64,000 bases of DNA from Microlunatus kandeliicorticis (GTDB lineage: Bacteria > Actinomycetota > Actinomycetes > Propionibacteriales > Propionibacteriaceae), in assembly GCF_014137855.1 (NCBI RefSeq), contig NZ_JACGWT010000002.1, positions 186,001 to 250,000 on the forward strand, given 5' to 3'. Positions 50,412 to 59,318 of this stretch are shown piece after piece. How positions within the stretch are numbered: position 1 is the stretch's first letter; every line of letters starts with the position of its first letter. The position numbers were made by a program, and so were the translations under genes. Under the pieces are notes generated by a model. It worked only from the letters and a program-made list of their open reading frames with translations. It did not search any database and had not been told where the DNA came from.

Positions 50412-51542
50412 TCAACCGACCTTGATCGACTCCACGCCGAACTCGGCCATCGCCTCGGGGATCGGGTCGACGCCGATGCCGGGGCCGTCGGGCACCCGGA
50501 TGCAGCCGTCCTCGAGCACGAACGGACGCGTGATATCCGTGCGGTAGAAGCGATCCGAGGCCGAGACGTCCCCCGGCAGCGTGAAGCCCGGGAGCGCGGC
50601 GAGCGCGACGTTGGCGGCCCGGCCGATGCCGGTCTCGAGCATCCCACCGCACCACACCGCGACGCCGTGCGCGCGGGCCAGGTCGTGGATCCGGCGCGCC
50701 TCGAGGTAGCCGCCGACCCGGCCCGGCTTGATGTTGATCACCGCGGCGGCACCGAGCGCGATCGCGTCCGCGGCAGCGTCGGCGGAGATCACCGACTCGT
50801 CCAGGCACATCGGGGTCCGCAGCTGCCGGGCGAGCAGCGCGTGCTGGCGCAGGTCCTCCTCGCCGAGCGGTTGCTCGATCAGCAGCAGGTCGTGCTCGTC
50901 GAGCCGCCGCAGCCGCGGGGCGTCGAGCAGCCGGTAGGCGGCGTTCGCGTCGACCTGCAGCGGGACGTCGGGGCCGAACCGCTCGCGGACCGCGGCCACC
51001 AGCTCGACGTCGACCCCCGGTTTGATCTTGAGCTTGATCCGGACGTAGCCCTGGTCCAGGTAGTCCTCGACCACCGCGAGCAGCCGCTCGGTGCTGTCCT
51101 GGATGCCGACGCTCACCCCGGACGGCACCCGGTCGACCACCGAGCCGAGGTGGTCGGCCAGCGACACCCCGGCCAGCCGCAGCTCGGCGTCGAGCACGGC
51201 GGTCTCCAGCGCGGCCTTGGACATCCGGTGACCGCGGACCTCGGCCAGCGCCGGGGCCACCCGCTCGGCGGTGAGCCGCAGCCCGCCGGCCGCCTGCCGG
51301 GCCAGCAGCAACGGCACCAGGTGGTCCCTCAGCATCAGCCGCGACCCGGCCAGCCACTCGCTCGAGTAGTCGGGGATCTCGCTGACCACGCACTCGCCCC
51401 AGCCCGAGGTCTGGTCGCCGTGGTCAGTGGCCCGGACCTCGACGAGCAGCGCGACCCGGTCGGTCTGGGTGCCGAACGAGGTGGTGAAGGGGCTGACCAG
51501 CGGCAGCCGGACGGTGTGCAGCCAGACCTCGTCGATCCTCAC
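50412..51542 (-). CDS. Enolase-superfamily N-acylamino acid racemase / o-succinylbenzoate synthase-like
   Basis: A 376-residue member of the MenC/NSAR group. The catalytic and metal residues are all visible: the KxK pair Lys170/Lys172 in VRIKLKIKPG, Asp198 in LQVDANAAY, Glu223 in LLIEQPLGEEDL, Asp248 in MCLDESV, and Lys272 in VINIKPGRVGGY. OSBS and N-succinyl amino acid racemase share these. No men gene is nearby, while a GNAT, a peptidase and a deacylase are, so the racemase role is more likely. GTG 51542 overlaps the GNAT stop (GTGA) and has GAGGAG 6 nt upstream. Confidence 0.87.
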   Translation of the reverse strand: MRIDEVWLHTVRLPLVSPFTTSFGTQTDRVALLVEVRATDHGDQTSGWGECVVSEIPDYSSEWLAGSRLMLRDHLVPLLLARQAAGGLRLTAERVAPALAEVRGHRMSKAALETAVLDAELRLAGVSLADHLGSVVDRVPSGVSVGIQDSTERLLAVVEDYLDQGYVRIKLKIKPGVDVELVAAVRERFGPDVPLQVDANAAYRLLDAPRLRRLDEHDLLLIEQPLGEEDLRQHALLARQLRTPMCLDESVISADAAADAIALGAAAVINIKPGRVGGYLEARRIHDLARAHGVAVWCGGMLETGIGRAANVALAALPGFTLPGDVSASDRFYRTDITRPFVLEDGCIRVPDGPGIGVDPIPEAMAEFGVESIKVG

Positions 51543-52357
51543 GAGGGCTCCTCTCGGTAGTAAGCGGGCACGGACCGGTCGAAGCCGGCGATCACCGATC
51601 CGGCGGCCAGCCAGCGGCCGAGGGTGGCGCGCAACGCCAATCGGGCGGCCAGCGCGGCGTCCGGGTCGGTGCGCCACAGCGTCTCGGCGTCGCGCGGCAC
51701 GACGGCGAGCAGGTCGTCGGCCGCCGTCGACTCGGGCGGCGTCCCCGGTCGTGGCGGCCAGACCCCGAGCGGCCAGCGGACCAGCAGCCGGTCCGAGGGC
51801 GTCCCGACGTTGATCCCGTCGGTCAGCGGGCCGTAGAAGTCGGTCAGGTAGGCCACCCCGACGGCACCGAGCCGGGTCAGGTTGACGTGTGCGTTGCGGG
51901 CGATCAGCGGGTCGAACGTCCACTCGATCCGGTCCATCCCGCGGTCGAGGCACCAGGCCCGCTGGTGCAGCTTGAGCGCCAGCCCGACCCCGCCGCCGGC
52001 CGCGTCCGCGTCCACCGCGGCGATGTGCGAGTGCAGGTAGGGACCGGCGGCGGGCACGGCGGGCTCGTCGCGGCCGAGGAACCCGACCGCGGTCCCGACC
52101 ACCCGGCCCTCCCGCTCGGCCACCCCGACGTACCCGCCGGCGTGGGCGTAGGCGATCAGCGTCGACGGCTCGGCCGGGCTCTGCTCGAACGGCACCCGCC
52201 AGACCCGCGCGCACAACGCGGCCACCGCGCCGGCGTCGGTCGGGTCGGGCAGCGGGTCGAGCGCCCGGACGGTGACCCCGGCGCGGGTGGCCGCCGCGAC
52301 GGCGGTCGCGTGCGGGTCGTCGGCGGGGTCGTCGTGCTGCCCGTGGATGTCGGTCAC
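51539..52357 (-). CDS. GNAT acetyltransferase linked to the racemase (COG3375-like)
   Basis: A 272-residue protein. The GNAT core (residues 25-165) has YVGVAEREGRVVGTAVGFLG and HSHIAAVDADAAGGGVGLAL, where the CoA loop is the altered GGGVGLAL. The segment MDRIEWTFDPLIARNAHVNL then LTRLGAVGVAYLTDFYG is specific to a group of predicted acyltransferases whose genes often lie next to N-acylamino acid racemase. This suggests it acylates amino acids (succinyl or acetyl) before racemisation. It overlaps the peptidase stop and the racemase start by 4 nt each. Confidence 0.82.
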   Translation of the reverse strand: MTDIHGQHDDPADDPHATAVAAATRAGVTVRALDPLPDPTDAGAVAALCARVWRVPFEQSPAEPSTLIAYAHAGGYVGVAEREGRVVGTAVGFLGRDEPAVPAAGPYLHSHIAAVDADAAGGGVGLALKLHQRAWCLDRGMDRIEWTFDPLIARNAHVNLTRLGAVGVAYLTDFYGPLTDGINVGTPSDRLLVRWPLGVWPPRPGTPPESTAADDLLAVVPRDAETLWRTDPDAALAARLALRATLGRWLAAGSVIAGFDRSVPAYYREEPS

Positions 52358-54369
52358 CGGCCCGGGACGTGACGGGTCAGCCAGTCGGCCACCCGGGTGT
52401 TGTAGTCGACCCGGTGCGACGGGCGACCGTCGATCACGAACCCGTGCGCGCCGCCGGAATAGATCACCAGCTCGGTGGGGACACCGAGGGTGCGGAGCGC
52501 GGCGAACCAGCGCTCGGCCTGGTTGACCGGGCACCGGTGGTCCTCCTCGCCGTGCAGCACCAGCGTCGGGGTACGCACCCGGTGCACCTCCGACTGCGGC
52601 GACTGCCGCCAGAGCCGCTCGTGGTCGGTGAACGGGTCCGCGGCCTGGTGGACCCGGGTGAGCATCAGTCCGAGGTCGGAGGCGCCGAGCGTCGAGGTCA
52701 GGTCGGCGACCACCCCGCCGGCCACCGCGACGGCGAACCGGTCGGTGCGGGCCGTCAGCCGGCAGGTGGTGAACCCGCCGTAGCTGTAGCCGGTGACCGC
52801 CAGCCGGGCCGGATCGGCGACGCCCTCGGCAACCAGCTGGTCGAGCGGGACCAGGAAGTCGGCCTCGTCGGCCTCGCCCCAGCCGCCGACCACCGCGGTG
52901 AAGAACGCCTCGCCGTAGCCGTCGGAACCGCGCGGGTTGAGGGTGAGGACGCTCCAGCCGCGGGCCAGCAGCTGCTGCTGGTAGACGTGGGTGGCGTCGG
53001 CCATCCCGGTCCAGGCGTTGTGCGGACCGCCGTGCACGTCGAGCAGCAGCGGGGTGGGGCCGCTGGCCCCGGGCGGGCGGAACAGCCAGCCGTGGACCGT
53101 GGTGCCACCGACGTCGAAGCTCCGCGGCTCGCCCGCCACCAGGTCGACGTCGGGCAGGTCGGCCGCGGTCAGCGCGGTCCGGACCTCGAGCCGGCCCCCG
53201 TCGGTCCCGACCAGCGCGACCTCGCCGAAGCTGTACGGCGTGGTGAGGACGAGCGCCACCCGTCCGTGCGCCGGGTCGCCGGGCCGGCCCGCCGGCCGAC
53301 TGACGCCGGTCACCGTGGTGTGGTCGTCGGTGACCACCGGCCGGGGCGGGGCCGACCCGTCGGCGGGCACCCGCCACAGGTGGGTCCAGCCGCGGTCGCG
53401 GACGCAGAAGAGCACGTCGCCGTCGGCGGTCAGCACCGGCGGCGCCCCCGGGTAGGCGGCCGAGCCGACCATGACGTTGCGGTCGAGGTCGCCGCTGAGG
53501 CTGCGGTCGGGTTCGTCGCCGGCGACCGCGAGCCGGAGCAGGTGCGCGTTGCCGATGGTGACGTCGGCCCGTCCCACCGCCAGCACGGCGGCACCGTCTG
53601 CGGTCCAGAGCACCGGGCCGCCGACGTGCCGGGCCGACCCGACGACCTGCGGAGCGCCGCCGGCCACCGGCACGAGGTGGACGGCGCCGGTCAGCTCCAC
53701 GTCGGCGCGACCGTCGGGGTCGCCGAGGTCGGCCGCGGCGGTGAAGGCCAGTCGGCTGCCGTCGGGCGACCAGGCGGGCCGACCGGCGTGCCGACCGCCG
53801 TGGGTGAGCTGTCGGAGCAGCCCGGGCATGCCGTCGGCGAGAACGTCGAGGACGAACACCTCGTGGACGGTCGCCCCCCAGCGTCCGGCCCCGTCGGCCT
53901 TGTCGTCGAGCCGCCGGACGTGGACCGGGGCGGCGGCGTCCGGGCGGCGGGCGGGGCCACCGCGGACGGTCGCGGCGGTGAACGCGATCCGGTGCCCGTC
54001 GGGGCTCCACACGGGCGCCCCGGCGCCCTGCGGCAGCCGCTCGGCCTCGGTGACCGGGACCGCGGGACCGCCGGCGAGCGGGAGCAGCCACAGCTGCGGC
54101 GGCTCGCCGGGCCCGGGTCGACGCAGGAAGGCGACGGTGCTGCCGTCGGGCGAGACGGCCGGGTCGGTGTCCCAGCCCGGCTCGCCGTCGCGTCCGGTCA
54201 GCCGGACCGGGTCGCCGGCGGCGGGCAGCCGCCACAGCGCGCTGACCGTGGTGTCGGTGTCGAGGTCGGCGCGGTGCAGCGCGAACACCACCGACCCGTC
54301 GGCCAGCAGCTGCGGGTCGGAGGGGACGGTCAGCGCAGCGAGGTCCTCGGGGGCGAGCGCGCGGGTCAC
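52354..54369 (-). CDS. S9 family peptidase (acylaminoacyl-peptidase-like)
   Basis: A 671-residue serine peptidase that removes N-blocked amino acids or cuts short peptides. Residues 1-410 form a beta-propeller with repeated WSPDG strips (VWSPDGHRIAFTA, AWSPDGSRLAFTA). The alpha/beta-hydrolase domain follows: DVHGGPHNAWTGM, Ser near residue 529 in GYSYGGFTTC, Asp near 608 in GEEDHRCPVNQ and His near 641 in GGAHGFVIDG. No signal peptide, so it works on imported peptides. GGAGGAGG precedes GTG 54369. Together with the D-aminoacylase upstream and the GNAT and racemase downstream it forms an amino acid salvage operon. Confidence 0.92.
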   Translation of the reverse strand: MTRALAPEDLAALTVPSDPQLLADGSVVFALHRADLDTDTTVSALWRLPAAGDPVRLTGRDGEPGWDTDPAVSPDGSTVAFLRRPGPGEPPQLWLLPLAGGPAVPVTEAERLPQGAGAPVWSPDGHRIAFTAATVRGGPARRPDAAAPVHVRRLDDKADGAGRWGATVHEVFVLDVLADGMPGLLRQLTHGGRHAGRPAWSPDGSRLAFTAAADLGDPDGRADVELTGAVHLVPVAGGAPQVVGSARHVGGPVLWTADGAAVLAVGRADVTIGNAHLLRLAVAGDEPDRSLSGDLDRNVMVGSAAYPGAPPVLTADGDVLFCVRDRGWTHLWRVPADGSAPPRPVVTDDHTTVTGVSRPAGRPGDPAHGRVALVLTTPYSFGEVALVGTDGGRLEVRTALTAADLPDVDLVAGEPRSFDVGGTTVHGWLFRPPGASGPTPLLLDVHGGPHNAWTGMADATHVYQQQLLARGWSVLTLNPRGSDGYGEAFFTAVVGGWGEADEADFLVPLDQLVAEGVADPARLAVTGYSYGGFTTCRLTARTDRFAVAVAGGVVADLTSTLGASDLGLMLTRVHQAADPFTDHERLWRQSPQSEVHRVRTPTLVLHGEEDHRCPVNQAERWFAALRTLGVPTELVIYSGGAHGFVIDGRPSHRVDYNTRVADWLTRHVPGR

Positions 54370-54403
54370 GGCATCCTCCTCCGGTTCATCGACGTCCTCG
54401 GGG

Positions 54404-55972
54404 TCATCGGGGCACCCCGGTCAGCGCACGGCCCGGCAGCGCCGTGGTGACCAGCTCGCCGCCGTCGACCACCGGCGTCCCGGCCACGATCACGTGGCTG
54501 AACCCGGTGGACGGTCGGAGCGCGGTGAAGTCGCTGCCGGGGGCCACCCGGTCGGGGTCGAAGACGGTGACGTCGGCGTCCATCCCGGGTTGCAGACGGG
54601 CCTTGCGGGCCATCGCCGGGACGGCGCGACCGAGGATCCCGGCCGGGACCACCGTGGCCCGCCGGACCACCTCAAGCAGGTCGAGCGCGCCGAGCTCGCG
54701 GACCACCCAGCTGAGCGCGGTGGCGAAGCACCCGGCGCTCCGCGGGTGGGCGAACAGCCCGGGCGGCAGCGGCCAGACGTCCTCGGTGAGCGCCCGGCGG
54801 GCCTGCTCGGCGGTCGGGGCGCCGGGGTCGCCGACGTGGACCATCGGCATCGCGTCCGAGCCGATCGCGGCGCCCGGGAAGGTCAGGCAGCGCAGCAGCA
54901 TCCGCAGGTCCTCGGGGTCGTCGAGGTCGAAGTTGCGGGTGATGCAGAGACCGCCCGGGTCGGACTCGCGGAGCTCCCGGAGCCGGTCGGCGTCGCGGAC
55001 CCGCTCACCGGTGCGCAGATAGGTGAGGTCGGTGGGCTTCATCCCGTTGCGCGCCAGCTGCTCGGGGGCGAGGAAGGCTGCGCCGATCACCGTCGACCCG
55101 GCCGGGTAGGGGTAGGCCTCGGTGGTGATCCGAATCCCGCGGGCCTGGGCGGCGAGCAGGGCGTCGGCGACGTCGTCGGCCCGCCGGATCGAGGTGGAGT
55201 TCATGTGGCAGAGGTGGATCGGGGCGCCGTGGCGCTCGGAGGCGTCGATCAGCTCGAGCACCGCGTCGACCGCGGTGTACGGGCCGGTCGGGGCGATGTC
55301 GCGGGCGTGGACGAACAGCGGCTGGTCGGCCTCCGCGGCCAGCCCGGCCAGCAGGTCGAGCTCCTCGAGCCGCGAGCCGGGGACATAGCCCTGGAGCAGG
55401 CCGACGCCGATGGCCCCGGCCTCGAGCTGGCGCCGGACGGTCTCGACGATCCGGTGCTCCTCGACCGGCTCGGCCGGGCCGCGCCACCGCGGCAGGTCCT
55501 GGTGACGTTCGAACGTCCGAAAGGCCAGCCGGTCGGCCGGGCTGGCCTGCGGGGTGGACACCTCCGCGCCGTCGAGCACCGCCATCCGGGCCACCGCCCA
55601 GGCCGCCGAGAAGCCGTAGTGGATCGGACGCCCGTGGTCGGCGGCCCAGGCGTAGTGCGCGTCGACCGGGAGCGCGCCGGACTCGAGCTCGAAGGCCGTG
55701 GTGACGCCGTCGAGGGCCTGCAGCCGGGCGCCGTTCACGGTCTGCGCGTGGCTGTGCAGGTCGACGAACCCCGGCGCGACGACCTGACCGGGGACCTCGA
55801 TCCCCCGGCCCGCGACCAGCCCGGGCTCGGGGTCGCCCGCTCCCACGCCGGTGATGGTGTCGCCGGTGATCGCCACCCAGCCGACCGCGTCGAATCCGGT
55901 CTCGGGGTCGAGCACCCGGCCGCCGGTGATCAGCAGATCGCAGCGGCTCGGTGCGCCGGCTTCTGGGGTCAT
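54404..55972 (-). CDS. N-acyl-D-amino acid deacylase family amidohydrolase
   Basis: A 522-residue metal hydrolase that frees amino acids from N-acyl-D-amino acids or related amides. The metal motif HxH is His73/His75 in VDLHSHAQTVNG; Glu in AFELESGALPVD fits the residue that substitutes for the carbamylated Lys, and later His (FVHARD, IHLCHMNST) and Asp (AIGSDAMPMVH) complete the site. The C-terminal beta part carries GMDADVTVFDPDRV, normal for this family. ATG 55972 was chosen among three clustered starts (GTG 55978, GTG 55975). Probable first gene of the four-gene operon. Confidence 0.88.
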   Translation of the reverse strand: MTPEAGAPSRCDLLITGGRVLDPETGFDAVGWVAITGDTITGVGAGDPEPGLVAGRGIEVPGQVVAPGFVDLHSHAQTVNGARLQALDGVTTAFELESGALPVDAHYAWAADHGRPIHYGFSAAWAVARMAVLDGAEVSTPQASPADRLAFRTFERHQDLPRWRGPAEPVEEHRIVETVRRQLEAGAIGVGLLQGYVPGSRLEELDLLAGLAAEADQPLFVHARDIAPTGPYTAVDAVLELIDASERHGAPIHLCHMNSTSIRRADDVADALLAAQARGIRITTEAYPYPAGSTVIGAAFLAPEQLARNGMKPTDLTYLRTGERVRDADRLRELRESDPGGLCITRNFDLDDPEDLRMLLRCLTFPGAAIGSDAMPMVHVGDPGAPTAEQARRALTEDVWPLPPGLFAHPRSAGCFATALSWVVRELGALDLLEVVRRATVVPAGILGRAVPAMARKARLQPGMDADVTVFDPDRVAPGSDFTALRPSTGFSHVIVAGTPVVDGGELVTTALPGRALTGVPR

Positions 55973-56039
55973 CACCACACCTGTTCGCAGTTCGGGGACG
56001 TGCCCGATCCTCTCGCGGCCGGCCGTCGGGAGTCGCGGC

Positions 56040-56097
56040 GGGTCAGGCCTCGGGGCGGGTCAGGCCTCGGGGCGGGTCAGGCCTCGGGGCGGGTCAG
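56040..56097. repeat. Three tandem 17-bp copies at a gene 3' end
   Basis: GGGTCAGGCCTCGGGGC occurs at 56040, 56057 and 56074, plus a partial fourth. Each copy includes the last codons (RPEA) and TGA of the phosphotransferase gene; only the third copy, nearest the gene, is used. Confidence 0.92.
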
Positions 56098-57000
56098 CTC
56101 GTGCCGCAGCCCGTCGAGGGCGATCCGGTCGTCGGCGTCCCCGGTGTGCGCGCCGGCGAACCGGTCGGCGTACTGGCTGATCTCGTCGAGCCGCCACTCG
56201 AGGTCGTACATCGCCAGCAGCTCCGGGTCGGGCGGGGGCTCGACCGGGTGGCCGGCCGCGACCAGCCCGCCGAGGTCGCGCTCGCGCGGGGCCAGTGCCA
56301 CGCTCTCCCAGTCCACCAGCCGCGGGCCGTCGGGGAGCAGCAGCTGGTTGGCACTGTGCGGCTCGCCGTGGGTGACCACCCAGTCCGCACCGCGGGCCAC
56401 GTCGGCGAGCGCGTGGTAGCGCTCGGTCCAGCCGGCGATCGCGTGCACCCGGTCGGCCACCAGCGTCCGCGCCTCGGTGCCGTGGGGGCCGCCGTCCCAG
56501 CGTCGGTCGACCAGCCGGGACAGCCGGTCGGCCAGATCCGGTCCGACCCGAGGTCGCCAGCGCGGCAGCCGGGACGGCGGAGTGGTGGCGTGCAGGGCGG
56601 TCAGCATCGCGGCGGTGCCCGCGACCAGGTCCGGCGTCAGCGGCCCGTCGCCGGCCACCGGCGCGTCGGTCCAGGGCGTCAGGCTGAGCAGGCGGTCCGG
56701 GCCCAGCGCGCCGCACGGCGCGCCGTTCGTCGTCGGCACCGGCGCCCAGACGAACGGCAGCGTCCGGGCCAGGACGGTCGCGGCGGCGTAGGCGTCGGTC
56801 AGCGACCGCGCGTCGTGGTGGACGCCGAGCGTGTCGACGGTGGCGAACCACCGCGGACCGTCGACGGCATCGATCCGCCAGTGGTGCGCGCCGAACCCGA
56901 CCGGGAGGTGGGTGGCGGCGACCACCGGCTCGCGTGGCCAGTGCCGCTGCACGGCCGCGAGCACCGCGGCGTCGTCGAGGCCCTCGGGCGGTTCGCGCAC
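56077..57000 (-). CDS. Aminoglycoside-phosphotransferase-like kinase
   Basis: A 307-residue protein with the APH/choline kinase fold. The catalytic loop is VVTHGEPHSANQLL, where the usual HGDxxxxN reads HGEPHSAN: Glu replaces the catalytic Asp. The metal motif follows in RLVDWESVALAPRERDL (DWE). An N-terminal VGFGAHHWRID stands where the nucleotide loop is expected. The Glu substitution also occurs in a clade of actinobacterial homologues, so activity cannot be judged. The target is unknown. GTG 57000 is leaderless with TAGGCA 6 nt upstream. The 3' end has been tandemly duplicated. Confidence 0.82.
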   Translation of the reverse strand: MREPPEGLDDAAVLAAVQRHWPREPVVAATHLPVGFGAHHWRIDAVDGPRWFATVDTLGVHHDARSLTDAYAAATVLARTLPFVWAPVPTTNGAPCGALGPDRLLSLTPWTDAPVAGDGPLTPDLVAGTAAMLTALHATTPPSRLPRWRPRVGPDLADRLSRLVDRRWDGGPHGTEARTLVADRVHAIAGWTERYHALADVARGADWVVTHGEPHSANQLLLPDGPRLVDWESVALAPRERDLGGLVAAGHPVEPPPDPELLAMYDLEWRLDEISQYADRFAGAHTGDADDRIALDGLRHELTRPEA

Positions 57001-57006
57001 CTCCCC

Positions 57007-57012
57007 TGCCTA
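57007..57012 (-). promoter_or_regulatory. Leaderless promoter -10 (TAGGCA)
   Basis: Minus-strand TAGGCA, then GGGGAG (6 nt), then GTG 57000. Confidence 0.4.
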
Positions 57013-57065
57013 GCCGAGCGCCGCGGGCGGTGTCCACCGCGTTCCGCCGTCCCGGCGCGGCCTGT

Positions 57066-57071
57066 CAGGCT
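57066..57071 (+). promoter_or_regulatory. Leaderless promoter -10 (CAGGCT)
   Basis: CAGGCT, then 6 nt, then GTG 57078. Diverges from the phosphotransferase promoter with 53 bp between the hexamers. Confidence 0.45.
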
Positions 57072-57077
57072 GGTCGG

Positions 57078-59210
57078 GTGAACGACGCCGATCACCCGAC
57101 CACCTCCTCCGACCAGCCGACCGACCTGCCGACCGACCTGCCCGGCGAGCTCGCCTGGCCGGTCGGGGAGGCCGTGCTCCGGCTCCGGCTGACCGCCGAC
57201 GCGCCGGCCGCGCTGCTGTCCTTCGGGCCGGCGACGCCCGAGGCCGGCACCCGGGCGGCACCGCTGGTCGAGCTGGCCGTCGACCGCGAGGGACGGGTCG
57301 GGAACAGCCCGAACGCCCAGCACCGGCGCTACGCCGCGACCGCACGGCTCCGTCCGGTCCGGCAGACCGAGACCACCGAAGGTGAGGTCCGGACGCTCGA
57401 GATCGTCCAGCACGACCCACGAACCGGCCTGGCGGTCAGCACCCGGTTCGAACACCGCGGCGGCTCGGCCGTCCGGGTCACCACCACGCTCACCAACGAC
57501 GGCGACGCCCCGGTGCTCGTCCAGTACCTGTCGAGCCTCAACCTCGCCTGCTTCGCGGGCACCGCGCTGGCCGACGACCCCGAGCGCCTCCGGATCGCCC
57601 GGGTCCGCAACACCTGGACCGCCGAGTTCCGCTGGCGCGAGGAGACGCTCGAGCAGGCCGGGATCGTCGACGTCGGGCTGGGCGACGACGCGTCGAGCTG
57701 GGGCCACGTCGAGGCCGCCGGGGTGGGCAGCTGGTCCACCGGCAACTGGCTGCCGATGGGCTGCGTCACCGACACCCGCACCGGTCAGGCCTGGAGCTGG
57801 CAGGTCGAGCACAACGGGAGCTGGGAGTGGCAGGCCCTCGACGTCGGCCGCCGGCTCTACCTGACCGCGGCCGGACCCAACGAGGACCGGCACGGCTGGT
57901 TCGAGACGGTGGCTCCCGGCGGCTCGTTCACGGCCGTCCCCGCCGGGCTGGTGTGGAGCCCGGACGGGCGGGACGGCGCGCTGGCCGAGCTGACCCGCTA
58001 CCGGCGGACCATCCGGCGCCCGAACGCCGACGACGCCGACTGCCCGGTGATCTTCAACGACTACATGAACGCGCTCGAGGGCGACCCGACCACCGAGAAG
58101 CTGCTGCCGCTGATCGCGGCGGCGGCCGAGGCGGGGGCGGAGTACTTCGTGATCGACGCCGGCTGGTACGCCGACGACCCGGGCTGGTGGGACGAGGTCG
58201 GCGAGTGGACGCCGTCCAGCTGGCGGTTCCCCGGCGGGATCACCGAGGTGACCGACGCGATCAAGGCGTCCGGGATGGTCCCCGGGCTCTGGGTCGAACC
58301 GGAGGTCGTCGGGCTCAAGAGCCCGCTGCTCGACCGGCTGCCGGCGGAGGCGCTGTTCGGTCGGGACGGCAGGCCGGTCGCCGAGCACGGCCGCTATCAG
58401 CTCGACCTCCGCCACCCGGCCGCCCGGGCGCACCTCGACGCCACCATCGACCGGCTGGTGAACGACTACGGCGCCGGCTACTTCAAGTTCGACTACAACA
58501 TCAACATCGGGCTCGGCACCGACGTCGGCGGGGGCAGCCCGGCCGCCGGTCTGCTCGGCCACAACCGTGCCTACTCCGACTGGCTCGACGGGCTGTTCGC
58601 CCGGCACCCCGACCTGGTGATCGAGAACTGCAGCTCGGGCGGGATGCGGGTCGACTACGCCCAGCTGAGCCGGCTGAGCATCCAGTCGACCTCCGACCAG
58701 ACCGACCCGCTGCGCTACGTGGCGATCGCCGCCGGCGCCGTCGCCGGGGTGACCCCGGAGCAGGCCGCGTCGTGGGCCTATCCGCAGCCGGAGTGGAGCC
58801 GCGACGTCAACGACCTCACCCTGGTCAACGCGCTGCTCGGCCGGGTGCACCTGTCGGGCCACCTGGACCGGCTCGACGACGACGGACGCGGCTCGATCGC
58901 GGCGGGCATCGCCGCCTATGAGCAGTTCCGGCACCGGATCCCGTCGGCGGTGCCGTTCTGGCCGCTCGGGATGCCGGGCTGGTACGACCCGTGGACGGCG
59001 GTCGGGCTGACCGACGACGAAGGCGTGCTGCTGGCGGTATGGCGCCGGGGTGGCGAGGACACCGTGGTCGTCCCGGTGACTGGGGCGACTGCCGCGCAGG
59101 TGCTGTTCCCGACCGACCGCGGGGCCGAGGCGTCGGTCGGCGGCGACGGGCTGACCGTGCGGCTGCCCCACGACCCGCAGGCGGTGCTGATCCGGGTCGA
59201 CCGCGGCTGA
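57078..59210 (+). CDS. Alpha-galactosidase, glycoside hydrolase family 36
   Basis: A 710-residue retaining glycosidase that releases alpha-1,6-galactose from raffinose-type oligosaccharides or galactomannan. After an N-terminal beta-supersandwich (residues 1-300) the TIM barrel begins near VIFNDYMNALEGDPTTEKLL and YFVIDAGWYAD. The nucleophile is Asp472 in GYFKFDYNINIG and the acid/base Asp540 in STSDQTDPLRY. ENCSSGGMRVDYAQL lies between them as usual. The C-terminal beta domain is short. No signal peptide, so substrates must be imported. Leaderless from GTG 57078. Confidence 0.95.
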   Translation: MNDADHPTTSSDQPTDLPTDLPGELAWPVGEAVLRLRLTADAPAALLSFGPATPEAGTRAAPLVELAVDREGRVGNSPNAQHRRYAATARLRPVRQTETTEGEVRTLEIVQHDPRTGLAVSTRFEHRGGSAVRVTTTLTNDGDAPVLVQYLSSLNLACFAGTALADDPERLRIARVRNTWTAEFRWREETLEQAGIVDVGLGDDASSWGHVEAAGVGSWSTGNWLPMGCVTDTRTGQAWSWQVEHNGSWEWQALDVGRRLYLTAAGPNEDRHGWFETVAPGGSFTAVPAGLVWSPDGRDGALAELTRYRRTIRRPNADDADCPVIFNDYMNALEGDPTTEKLLPLIAAAAEAGAEYFVIDAGWYADDPGWWDEVGEWTPSSWRFPGGITEVTDAIKASGMVPGLWVEPEVVGLKSPLLDRLPAEALFGRDGRPVAEHGRYQLDLRHPAARAHLDATIDRLVNDYGAGYFKFDYNINIGLGTDVGGGSPAAGLLGHNRAYSDWLDGLFARHPDLVIENCSSGGMRVDYAQLSRLSIQSTSDQTDPLRYVAIAAGAVAGVTPEQAASWAYPQPEWSRDVNDLTLVNALLGRVHLSGHLDRLDDDGRGSIAAGIAAYEQFRHRIPSAVPFWPLGMPGWYDPWTAVGLTDDEGVLLAVWRRGGEDTVVVPVTGATAAQVLFPTDRGAEASVGGDGLTVRLPHDPQAVLIRVDRG

Positions 59211-59223
59211 GCCGACCGTCGTC

Positions 59224-59310
59224 GGCAGAATCTGACCGCTCGCGTCGGTCCGCGAGGCGCCGCGAGCGGGAGCCGCGGGTGCCGGCGCGGTCGAGCGGTC
59301 AGATCCTGCC
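59224..59310. repeat. 19-bp inverted repeat bracketing a GC-rich hairpin
   Basis: Left arm 59224-59242 (GGCAGAATCTGACCGCTCG) and right arm 59292-59310 are reverse complements at 18 of 19 positions, separated by 49 nt that contain further GC-rich self-complementary blocks. It fills the gap between the convergent GH36 and VOC genes. It could be a terminator or a small mobile palindromic element. Confidence 0.8.
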
Positions 59311-59318
59311 CGCGGGCG

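Noticed and set aside
50412-51542. Reading the enolase-superfamily gene as menC of menaquinone synthesis
   Set aside because: No other men gene is nearby, and its operon partners act on acylated amino acids and peptides. It cannot be fully excluded from the active-site residues.
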